Positions 19,809 through 29,547 of a DNA stretch of 29,547 bases are shown here, piece after piece. The notes under the pieces were generated by a model, which did no database searches, was not told the DNA's origin, and saw only the letters and a list, made by a program, of their open reading frames with translations. Source of the DNA: Sperchopsis tessellata (Eukaryota > Arthropoda > Insecta > Coleoptera > Hydrophilidae); NCBI GenBank assembly GCA_033557685.1, contig JAWQRN010000441.1, forward strand, positions 1 to 29,547. Reading direction: 5' to 3'. The position numbers and the translations under genes were made by a program. The stretch's first letter is position 1; the number at the start of each line of letters is the position of its first letter.

Positions 19809-21188
19809 TTATTCACAGTATAGTCGGTGTAATACATGTTGTATTAATTAAATACAAAAATGGCAGAGCAGGAAGGCATGGACCTGGATACTATAATCAA
19901 GGCAGATTCAACAAGTGAAAGTCAGGTACTTAAATATGACACTGTACCTTTTATATCTTGAAGTAATTCATGCCCTAATATAAATACTACAAATTCGAGT
20001 CAAATTTCTCCAAAAAGAAGAAAATTTCTTATATCAAGAAGTAGGTCCAAATCACTAACAATTACAAATAACTTTTGTATAGAATTGAAACACTCTACTC
20101 TACCCAAAAGCAAGTCTAGTCCAGATATAAGTTCCACCGATTCAAACACACCAAGTGCAAGTTGTTCAAAACATAAAAACATAAACGTAGGCATAGTAGT
20201 TTCATTCTATCTAAAAATATTCGTGATCCAAGACTTTCTAGAAATGTAGCCAAGAAATCTACTAACCACTTCAAGAGGCGCATACCCTCTATGGTGTCTA
20301 CAAGTCCGTTACATTCTTTCGAAAATGAAGATAGTAATAACGAAGCTGCTGAAATTACTTTGAGAAATATTTCTTTGAGAAGTTGCGGATCAACTTCATC
20401 CGATGATAATTTACTACAAGAAAATTATTCAGTCCTTTACGAGCACAATGATGACACATCACCTAACGCTACTGCTACTGGTCCAACTAGAATTCAACAT
20501 GGCGAAAGACGTGTTGCAAGAAAAAGTATCACCTCTTATCCAAATCGAAGCTTAAATTTAACATCTACTGTAACTATTCTTGAAACTGAAGACATATATA
20601 CACCAGATATCGGATTTGTTAGAAAGCATTTCGTTAGTACGATATTCGTCGATGACGCAAAACCACCTTGTGAAGAAACATATATGCCGAGAAATGACGC
20701 ATCCATAAGCACAGTACTTTCTATGAGGGTACATCCTTGTTGGTTCTCACCAGATATTTTTTCAGTATTATTTTTTATAGATCTTTTAGAGTCGGAGATT
20801 CATAAACCTCGTGAAATAACAACACCATTAAAAAATGAGCAGACGGATATAGTCGAGGTAATAGATTATTATATCAGATTTCGTATGCTAAGCAGTTTTA
20901 CTAAATCAAACGGTATTTATATAAAAACGGGTCGTAAAATATCAATCGCAGCTGTACAAACAAATATTGCGGTTAGTTAGTAAAATTTCCTTCCCTCAGC
21001 AAACGTCCACCACAGTTTCTAGAGCAGCACAAACAGAACGAATAGGAAAGGTAAAGTGGCACACAACTCATGAACACGATCGGATTAGAAGGTATATAAA
21101 TCTTACCACCCCTAATATCGCAACTGTGAAAGTGCAAACAGTAGCTTCTAGTTTCTATAGTTTATCACAACAAGAAATACTATCCATC

Positions 21189-21520
21189 TCTACAGCAACC
21201 CAAGCTTCCACTTGTACATCATCTAAGCAAAAACCACCATCGTTATCTACATTAACTCAAGTTAACACAGATATTCCCTTATATCAGAAACTATCTTTGT
21301 TGTCTACAGTAACCCAAACTAACAGAGATGCTCCATCACAACAGAAACCATCATCCCTTTCTACAGTAACTCAAACTCACATAGATGCTCCATCACTGCA
21401 GAAACCGTCATCTCTCTGTATAACAACTCAAGCTAACATAAATGCTTCAACACAGCGAAAACAATCATCTTTTTCCTCCATTTACTCAAGTAAACAGAGA
21501 TGCATACGATAAGAGTCTTA
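21189..21520 (+). repeat. 57-bp tandem array encoding 19-aa TQ(T/V/A) units
   Basis: Units start at 21189, 21246, 21303, 21360, 21417 and 21474, exactly 57 bp apart. Each has the form S-T-x-TQ[T/V/A]-[N/H/S]-x-D-[A/I]-P-S-x-Q-K-P-S-S-L with variation. The two central units carry the canonical TQTNRDAP and TQTHIDAP. In the sixth unit the ACTCAA box is displaced by one base, which locates the frameshift precisely. The constant period with variable flanking residues suggests selection on the spacing of the TQ box. Confidence 0.9.
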
Positions 21521-23347
21521 ATATAAATGAGCCATATTCTACCTCACAACAAAAATCATCAAGAACTGGCATGGCACCAGCATTTTCTACTACTCTTACT
21601 CAAAGTTTCACATCAATTAGTATTCAACATATTCCAGTTATAAACCTATCAACGATTAAAACTACTCAAAGTAGCCGAAGTATATCGCCTACTCAAAGTA
21701 CTAGTGCATTAGTTATAAGCACAAAACTACACAAATTGACCTATCTATTATTACTAAAAATACTGTAGCAAAAACTAACTATTCGATGCCTATGTATACT
21801 TAAGAAATTATGTATTGTGATATCAACAATAATTCCTTACAACGTCCTGCTATCTCTGCTAAAATATACAATGCACAGCAACTACAACAACAAGATCGCA
21901 TAGAAATAAATCAATACCCTCTGAGTTCGATTAACAACACTAGGATTGCACAGGCTGAAGATTCTTATTTTAGACAACCAATGTCTTCTTTCAAAATTAT
22001 AGATGCAACTTCACATCCATCAGATATTACAATATCAAGTAATGATCCACAATCTCTTACAACAAGTTCATTCGGTAATAATTTAGTTAATGAACCATCA
22101 AATACAAGCTCAGTCGCAATTCAAACTGGCAACGAAAATGCTATTGAAATAGATAGTCTATTATTTGATACAGTATCAGAAAATGATTCACGATTTTCTA
22201 TTATAAGGTCGTTAACGAATACCCTAGAAAATGAATCATTACTTAGAAACTCAATATCGACCCAAACTACAGACGATGCATGTGATGATAGTGCTGATAG
22301 TGACAACGAAAAACATAGTATTCAAAAAGATCTTCACTTGCCCACGCAGAAAATATCACGTCTACCATCGAAAGTTGCGACAGTTTCATTAAGTACCTCT
22401 AATACTTCTAGCTCACTGTCGACTCAAGGTATTTCAGCTATTGATGCAGAATCTACCAGTATTTGTGATAATAAATCAAAATCAACGATAACTAGCTCAT
22501 CAATTATAAAACCCATTTTAGCTGTCACAACTAACAGTTCCAGTACTGTAATTCATACTATCAATCTGACATCATTGGATCCTAAAACTGCCTCAGTTTG
22601 TCCAACAACTACAAAATTAAAAGTGCGTCCAACTAAAGATTCAGTTCAAAATGCCAACGAAAAAGATCATGCCTCAGATAAAATGTCTCTGATACCATAA
22701 AAAATAGTAAACACAACTGCCCAACTAATTTTTACTACCAACACAACAATATTTAGTACAAGTCTCACAACTGCTTTAACAACTACTTCACTGATGACAC
22801 TACATACTCAAGCTGCTTCAGATTATGATAAAACAACTAATATTTTAAGCACATCAAGATCGTTTGCAACTTTGCAAGACAGTTATTTGTTAGATACTGT
22901 AATTGGTTCATTAGAAACTCAAACTACAGATATAGTGCGCTATATTTCTGAAATATTATTTCAACAACGGCACAAAGAAATAGACGATTACTCACATTCA
23001 AAACAATCATTACAATCACCATCAAGTTCAGTAACACTAAGTTCATCATCATTCATTGCATCAAATTCCTTCGATACTGATATTAGTTCAGTGACGGCAC
23101 AAGACGATAAAATATTGTCGGGAAGTATTAAAACATCATACAGTAAATCTCATAAGCAAAATTCATTGTCAAACGAAATGTTCGGATTAGTATCAAAAGC
23201 AGTGAAACCAGTTACAGGGTCTTCATCTTCAATAGTTACGACAACTTATTCTCAAATAATTTCTACATCAAACTTACTATGTACTAAAGTTACATCCGCA
23301 AATGATTCTAAATTAATAGCAGTAAGTTTATATCCATATAATTTAGC

Positions 23348-23978
23348 AGATCCTTCGTTAGAATCTATAGCGGGGTCCATACCACCACAAGGTGATGATG
23401 TAGTATACGATAGTCATGAAAATTCACTCTTACAAAGCCTCAAACGAAAAGATTTTCGCTCTCCTTCGCATAAAATGACCCCCCTACCAGCATCAAAAAC
23501 AGTAAAAACAGCTATACAGCCATATTTTTTCAGCAATACGATAACTTCTACTACACTTGTTTAGAATCGTTATATACTCAGCGCAGTGATAGAAGAACCA
23601 CGGCAAGCTTCCTAACCACCAAATCTTCCTCAGCAAATAATCAGAGACCAGTTGCTTCGAGTTCGTTATCGTATATATCTCCATTAGATTCTACTATAAC
23701 TGCTCAATCTGATCCAGCTATTGATCAATCAATAATTTCTTCTCCAGATTCGATACAAATTGCAGTTCTTTCTAAAATTTTAGATGTTGTGTTAAAATCA
23801 ATAACACCACCACATATGCCAGCGAATCCTTCATTAGATTATACTGTAAGTCAATTGCTACCTGCACAAGCTGATGATGCCAGAAATAAAGAAGCATGTA
23901 TACAAGGTCACAAACGAAAGGACCTTCAATCTCCTGCACATAAAATGTCCTTACCAGCATCAAAACTAGTGAAATCAA
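23348..23978 (+). repeat. Two diverged copies of a ~50-residue module in the C-terminal region
   Basis: Copy A (23348-23511) contains PSLESIAGSIPPQGDD and KRKDFRSPSHKM then LPASK. Copy B (23825-23978) contains PSLDYTVSQLLPAQADD and KRKDLQSPAHKM then LPASK. The offset is about 477 bp. The KRKD[FL]xSPxHKMxxLPASK box is the best conserved piece in the C-terminal third and may be a binding motif. Confidence 0.8.
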
Positions 23979-24679
23979 TTTCTTTGTCAACTATTCCAGC
24001 AATTTCTTCAGCAGCTTCTGTTGTAACTTATCAAGCTCTTGATGAATCAATTAATGCTTTAAAAGCATCTTCGATCCCAATTGCCACTGCAAGTATATTA
24101 TCTATTAGAGAAAAACGAGAAATAAACCAAATTGTTGAACTTAATAAGTTACTTGCTCTTTCTGAAGTCGATGATATTGTCAGAGAGTTATCTTCTACAA
24201 CAAAAACTACAAGTTCTTTAAAGGCACATACTACTACATTAAATAAATCACCTACACAAGCGATTCCATCAATTAGCAATAAATGTTCCGATATTCAAGA
24301 CATTTCAGTAGATCCTACTACTACTTCAAATGTGCCTAATAAAAAGGAAAAAGAAAAACTTTTATGAAGTGAGAGCAAAAAAAAGCTTTTATGACGAATA
24401 ATTTAAAGAAAAAAATTAGACATCTTAAAACATGTGTATAATGTTTTAGAAAAATTAAATATTCATTTTAAAGATATTAAAAAAGCTTAGTCCTTTTAGG
24501 AATTATTTTTATACCTTCTCTCTAGGAAATTGCCAAATGTCAGCAATTATACTTTTTACAGTTATTTTTAGAACCTCCAAACTATTTTTTATAATCTAGA
24601 TTTATTGAAACTCACTTTAAAATTGGAAATTAGAAGTAATTAATATAAATGTACAGCATTTATAATAATCAAAACTTTC

Positions 24680-24685
24680 AATAAA
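24680..24685 (+). terminator. Poly(A) signal AATAAA of the TQT-repeat locus
   Basis: First AATAAA after the stop codon, about 310 bases downstream. No A-tract follows, so this locus, unlike the 4916 gene, does not look retroposed. Confidence 0.5.
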
Positions 24686-26673
24686 CAAATGGTAGTATTT
24701 TAATACAAATTTTTTAGTGTAAAACAATTTCCTGCAATGTTTGTAATTTTCATTATGTTGAGGAAGTTCTATCATAAAATTATATTTTATATACCAGATA
24801 TATTTGTGACGAGTAAAATAAGTTGTAAATCGTTTTTAAAGGAACATCAGCATATCTGTATTACACTTACTATTTTCGGATTTTTTTTACATTATTTACA
24901 AAAAAAAAGAAAGTTAGAAGTATTATTGATGAAATAAATATATAAATAGCAACTAATTTTCATTTCAAATTTTAAATTCTTTTTCTAGAAAGGTGGCATA
25001 CAATTTTATTTCTTTAGTCTATTACCCAAGTATTGAACATGATATAGCCTAAAATACTGTCAAAATGATTAATGTTAAAAATACCTATATTATAGTGCGT
25101 TTTGAGAAATATGTTGTACATACATATTAAATGTTTCAATATTATAGTCAGTTTTGTAATGACATAATCCATAATTTTAATCAAAATACACATTTTTGCC
25201 ATTAAAAATTTAGATGTTCTTATCATATACAAAAAGGGCATATATGTTTTATATACTTGCAAAATGAAGGGAATTCCTAAATAATTGCGAAACATTTTAA
25301 GGGGCGATTCCTTGTTTGAATTTATGTAGAAAAGTTAAAATGCCCTATACAACATACTTTTAGAGTTACAGGTGTGCTTTTTTTTCGTGGAATGACGAAG
25401 CTATTTTGTCGATTTTTTTAATGTTTTGAAAAACCAAAGCGAATATTGTCTTTTATATATTTGTGGTGAAATAAGCCATTGCCAACGGTTTTAAAAAAAA
25501 TAAATATTTAACCTCAAGTTTTGATATTTTCAATTTAGTTTCTCTAATTTCCTTAGAACTGGATCACAATTATTCGAGAGGTTATTTTGTTGTAAGTTTT
25601 GCAAAACATTCTTAGAAAATATTTTTATGAAATATGTATCATTGGTCCACATATTATCTAAAAAATTTTAACTTTACTGCCCATACATACGTACCTCGTA
25701 CCGAAACAACATTTTAATTTTGGCCAAAAGATGCCTCCTGAAGCATTTTAATATAACTATAACTTTTATAATAATCTATGTTATTTTAAACTTTAAACCC
25801 TGTAACTCGAAAAGTATGTCGTTTAGGAGATATATGAACTTTCCACATGAAATTGCCAAAAGTTCATCCCCTGAAATTTTCGCTTTTAATTAGAAACACC
25901 ATGTACACCTTTCTGGAAAACGATATGGCTATTATTATATTTATATGGCTAAATATGCTATAAAATTAAATATTAGATTAGGTGATTGCACTTATGCTAT
26001 AAATTTGTAATAGACTCAATAGTAAATGTATATATTGATGTTTTCAAAAGCTCTTCTTGAAGGATATTAAAAATTTGTGGAAGGATTAAAAAGTAAAATA
26101 TCCATTTAATTCACTACTAAAGTGTACATAATATTGTTCAAAAATAAACCTCTCAAAAGTATATTAACATTTCTATGTAAAATAAACATAAAATCAAGTT
26201 ATTAGTTTTATAAAAGAAAAGAGAAAAAGAAGCCAATTCCGTATTATGTTTCTTTATATAGAGCACCCTATAAATTTATATATAGAAAGTTCTATTTTAT
26301 GAAGGTTTCTGGTAGCAGTTTTTATAAAATTTCGTATACGTAGAAATGTTGTGTGTATCGTAAATTCAGTAGTAAATTAAATGATATGTACATGTTGTCT
26401 ACATGTTTTAATTAATTATTTAAGTACGTTATGACTTAAAGAGTTTTCTGTGTTTTATGGATACATAAAAAAAGTGTAGCTGATTTAAATAAAAACGTTC
26501 AACAAAAATTTTGTTCACTGTGAGTGAATATTTTCAGTTTTATTTAACAATAAATTAATGTTATATAAGTGAACTTTCTTTTAACTATATGTTCCATCAG
26601 ATCAAAAAAAAAGTCGTGTAAATTTTGCAATGCATAATTATATATTGATTTAGCATTAAAACAATTAAATAAT
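24686..26673. other. Non-coding AT-rich stretch
   Basis: Two short frames (24737-24937 sense, 25014-25295 antisense) lack domains. The 25480-25920 part reads on the minus strand like a non-autonomous arthropod repeat (a GTGTACATGGTGTTTCT start followed by a body), but no second copy is in the window to prove it. Confidence 0.4.
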
Positions 26674-27096
26674 GCTTCCTATTTTCTGCAATTATATATT
26701 AATAAATTTAATATGGACTTATGTATTAATAAATGTATTTTTAACTTTCATATCTTGTGTTCGAATTTATAATTTCATATAAGATGCATATTTTATATCT
26801 TGATTTATATGTTTTGTAATATTGTTTATATATAAGGTGGTACAAAATTAAAGACCAAATATAGCTTATTTTAAAGTAATTTGAGGCGTCGTTTCTTTAA
26901 TAAAAGCTACAAATCTTTCCTATTTTCAGCAATAATATAATAATAAATAGATTATTGACTTGTATATTAATGCAGTTTTTTTAATTTGTATGTTTTGTGT
27001 TCGAATTTATAATTTCATATGTATTTTACTATGTTAATAATAAGATGCATATTCTTTTATCTAAATTTATATGTTATGTAATATTGTGCATACATA
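26674..27096. repeat. Direct duplication of a 160-180-bp AT-rich segment
   Basis: Copies at 26674-26834 and 26914-27096 share TTCCTATTTTC, TTGTGTTCGAATTTATAATT followed by TCATAT, AAGATGCATATT and TTATATGTT.TGTAATATTG. They are offset by about 240 bp and differ by small indels. Non-coding; probably an old local duplication or two copies of one repeat. Confidence 0.8.
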
Positions 27097-28445
27097 GTTT
27101 GCTAGTGAATTTGATAGAGACTGTGTTTTCTAATAACTATCTGAAATGATAATGCGTATAAGACGTTTTTGAAAACAACCAAAAAACAGTTATTTATGAG
27201 ACTGCGTTTGTTTTGTAATGTGTTCAATAAATAAAAATATGTGTGAGTGTAGAATATCTCTAGTGGTAGGGTCACTTTAAGTACCATCAAATTTGCAAGG
27301 TGTCTGGTATTTGGTTCTGAATAACGGAAAATTTGTAGTTATAGTGAAAACCTTAGTTAATAATATCAGTAGACTTTATGTTACCATAAAGTGCTTATAA
27401 CAAAGCATTTCTAGAATAACTTAATGTAGTTTTTCGTAAAAATTTGTATTTTATGTATAACGCTTTTTCTTGTATCTTTATTATTCAGATGTTCAGAGGC
27501 TATTAACCTTTCTCAACCCTAAAACGGCCAAGCTACGTTTGATCACATTAATTGCTATGTAGTGGTGGGGTCTTTGAGACTGCAAATTAGATTAAGTTTA
27601 TATTGAAAACAGAAAAAAGAATCACCGTAATTTGACATACTTTTTGTAATGACTTGATAATTCGTAAGAATATGAGATTTTTCAACAATATTTGCATATT
27701 ATATTATATTATTATAAATCTTAACATAACATATTGTTACATTTTTTTCACGTTAACTCATTAAATATCGTTTTATAAATGCGTTTATTTAATCAGACGA
27801 CTGCTAGGTAACTCAAAATTAGTTGATAGAAATTACCAAAGTAAATAGAAACACAAATTTATATTATAAAGACTATCTTTTTCATCAAGAAAGTTGACTT
27901 TACTGAGTCAACTATTGTTAATTAATATATGAAATATATTTATAACTTTCATTATAGATTAACGTTTTCAAGTCGTGATTTAATATTTCAGTTATCTTTT
28001 ATTTATTAAAATTACCAGGTCGCTTGGGCATGTTTGATTATATAATTGCTTCTTATGTTAACAGAAGCTCATGTACTATTATTTCTTTATATCTAGGGTT
28101 GGTGGTGATCCTAAGGTACTCAAGTTATTATGAAGGTTTTATCTTGTTTGTGGGAGTTTCCCCACAGAGTAACGTAGTTTGTCTTGCGTGATGAATGTCC
28201 ATACATCGTTCCCTTTGTTGTTTACTTATTCAGTAACTATTAAAGCATAATCCAATTGACTCTGAATTTTAATAGTTATGTGTGATTTTGGAGATAAGCT
28301 GGTTATATGCGAAAGCTATAAATTATTCCTTCGTATCTTATCTTGCTACTATTAATTGTATAGTCAAATCAAGAAAGATAACCATGCATGGGCTGAGCTA
28401 GTGAGTCTCCCTATACGCATCTTTAAGCTACTAGGGGGTGCGGTT
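27097..28445. other. Non-coding stretch
   Basis: No gene recognised. A TTAACCTTTCTCAACCC string at 27505-27521 recalls piggyBac-type ends but has no partner. Confidence 0.45.
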
Positions 28446-28449
28446 GTGT

Positions 28450-28745
28450 GTGGGTTGAGAGTGTGTGCCTTCCTATACTGTTCTGCACCTTTGACGGGTA
28501 ACAAGAGTATATGTGGGTTGAGGTGAGAACTGAACCGATTGGCCTTCCTACTCCGTACCACACTTCGCGACATAACACAACCGGATTAAGGTGAGGACTG
28601 AGGCAAAATGGTCTTTCTTACACCGAACTACGCGCACGACGAAACACAAACATGTCTAGGTTATGGTGAGGATTGAGCCAAAATAGTCTTCTTACACCAT
28701 ACTACCCATATTGACGTAATACAAACATGTTCGGGTTAAGTTAAG
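28450..28745. repeat. Degenerate tandem array, period about 63-76 bp
   Basis: Units begin with a GG[GA]TT[AG]AGG-like box at about 28453, 28516, 28583, 28659 and 28734. The middle three share GGTGAGRAYTGARSC, then CTT(C)TTACACC-type text and AACACAA or ATACAAACATGT. It is GC-richer than its surroundings. Likely a small satellite or the internal repeats of a transposon. No coding. Confidence 0.75.
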
Positions 28746-28749
28746 GTTA

Positions 28750-29547
28750 ACACTAACAAGTGTGGATCAAGTGTGGGCTGGGTGTGTATAACTTCCCATG
28801 CAGTAGTGCTTTACTATATAGCACAACGGTTTATGGATCGAGCTAATGTGTCATTTATTATTTTGCGTGTTTGTACTTTTCCAAACGCGATGGATGAGTG
28901 TGAACGATTCTTACACTCATACGAAAATATATCAACAGTAATATATGGGCGGAGCGAATGTACCTCCTTAGACTTTATTACAAATCGCTATTTCAGAATC
29001 AGTACAGAGTTATATGTTTGAACTGTTATCGGATCTAACGTAGTTGACTCATTAGATTAACTACCCCCGCCCACCTGTGTCGAGGGTCATTACGAGCCTA
29101 CTTTTGACAACACTGGCAGTTTTCCCCTCTTAAGATCTTTAGCGTGAGGTTTTTCCAGGTATTGTCGAGTTAATTTTAGATATTTAGTTTTACCCGCGAT
29201 CCTTCAGATGGTCTCACGGTAATAATTTATTTTCCTCTAATCAATATAGCAATACTTGTTAATGAGGGATCATGTCTTTTATTTCTAACCTTTGACAAGT
29301 TCACTTCCATAACGAGCCTGTAAAACTAACACAACGTCAGTAAGTCCTAACCGATGATCACAAATACGTAAATAAATTATTATAATTATTATTATTTTAA
29401 TTTGGCCAATTATATACGTTTTCGTCCTTTTCCGAGTGGTAAGTTAATTTAAGGTAACTCGAGTGCGCATAATACACCCGTTCACCTTCTTTTGCCGCAC
29501 GGGAAAAAAGCCGAATCGTTACAATATATATCAATATATATATATCA
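28750..29547. other. Unassigned, locally GC-richer end of window
   Basis: An open frame at 28773-29021 (82 codons) has no recognised domain and follows directly on the tandem array, so I do not call it a gene. ACGAGCCT occurs at about 29092 and 29312 beside TTTGACAA strings, hinting at an unrecognised repeat. The window ends in an AT microsatellite. Confidence 0.4.

Larger units (their letters stand above)
19860..24367 (+). pseudogene. Large Ser/Thr-rich disordered protein with repeated TQT (LC8-type) motifs; frame broken eight times
   Basis: A coding-like track of about 1,500 codons starts with MAEQEGMDLD and ends in a Lys/Glu-rich tail at TGA 24365-24367. It is almost free of introns but interrupted by nonsense codons at 19959-19961 (TGA), 21801-21803 (TAA) and 22698-22700 (TAA), after which the same frame continues, and by frameshifts at 20175-20179 (one base lost from an A-run), 20972-20981 (4-bp GTTA duplication), 21474-21483 (one base gained), 21723-21726 (one A lost) and about 23550. 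Regions: acidic start; basic, NLS-like stretch (PKRRKFLISRSRSKS, KRRHSS, RDPRLSR) about 19990-20260; a more ordered-looking part about 20570-20920; then low-complexity Ser/Thr/Gln sequence. QT motifs occur at 20954, 21024, 21132, in the 57-bp array, and at 22113 (AIQTGNE), 22251 (STQTTDD) and 22911 (ETQTTDI). The family is not recognised. Either a young pseudogene or, less likely, an error-rich assembly. Confidence 0.65.

Noticed and set aside
19926..19964. Intron removing the first stop (donor CAG|GTACTT, acceptor TTGAAG)
   Set aside because: It would be only about 39 bp, and the frame continues in register through the stop, so a nonsense codon is simpler.
23866..23890. CTGATGATGCCAGAAA as another hammerhead core
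   Set aside because: Lies in the coding-like track, no stem II or stem I complement.
27505..27521. piggyBac-like end (TTAA plus CCTTTCTCAACCC)
   Set aside because: No matching opposite end; the nearest similar string at 28743 is too weak.
28773..29021. 82-codon sense frame
   Set aside because: No recognised domain, borders a tandem array, no promoter or poly(A) context.

Overview
This is AT-rich (roughly 30% GC) nuclear DNA of an animal. It is sparse in genes, holds AT microsatellites and animal poly(A) signals, and carries many decayed transposons: PIF/Harbinger, pogo/Tigger, an R2/R4/Dong-type LINE, a tRNA-derived SINE and hammerhead-like motifs of the Penelope-like (PLE) type. This mix fits an arthropod, perhaps an arachnid, but the species cannot be fixed from the sequence. 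There are no bacterial operons, no true tRNA or rRNA genes and no CRISPR array.

Layout. 1-4.4 kb: a hammerhead-like fossil, a foldback pair of such motifs, a 160-bp Tigger-type MITE with TA duplications, a decayed antisense Tigger transposase, an AT microsatellite, and a 114-bp foldback containing a complete hammerhead core. 4.75-6.42 kb: the only intact gene, a 381-codon intronless Ser/Pro-rich protein of unknown function. It is bracketed by a short direct repeat and ends in ATTAAA plus an A12 tract, so it looks like a retrogene. 7.7-7.9 kb: a hAT-like terminus and a well-formed hammerhead-like motif. 8.4-11.6 kb: a nearly complete Harbinger transposon with matching terminal repeats, a broken transposase, a second antisense gene with a recognisable intron, and a nested antisense SINE. 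11.7-12.5 kb: a long inverted repeat with arms of about 215 bp, then another hammerhead-like fossil. 13.5-15.6 kb: a second SINE copy and a LINE relic ending in a restriction-like endonuclease. 17.4-18.1 kb: a second foldback hammerhead-like pair and a second Harbinger relic.

19.8-24.7 kb holds the most interesting locus: a 4.5-kb reading frame for a disordered Ser/Thr-rich protein of about 1,500 residues, broken by three nonsense codons and five frameshifts. The inferred protein has repeated TQT-like motifs, six of them at exact 19-residue spacing in a 57-bp tandem array. That is the layout of multivalent dynein light chain LC8 (DYNLL) ligands. 24.7-29.5 kb is mostly non-coding, with a duplicated 160-180-bp segment and a degenerate tandem array with a period of about 63-76 bp.

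The two protein loci are both uninterrupted by introns, Ser/Thr-rich and acidic at the N terminus, but no alignable homology between them is visible. Everything else is transposon debris, with nesting (SINE inside Harbinger) giving some relative dating.
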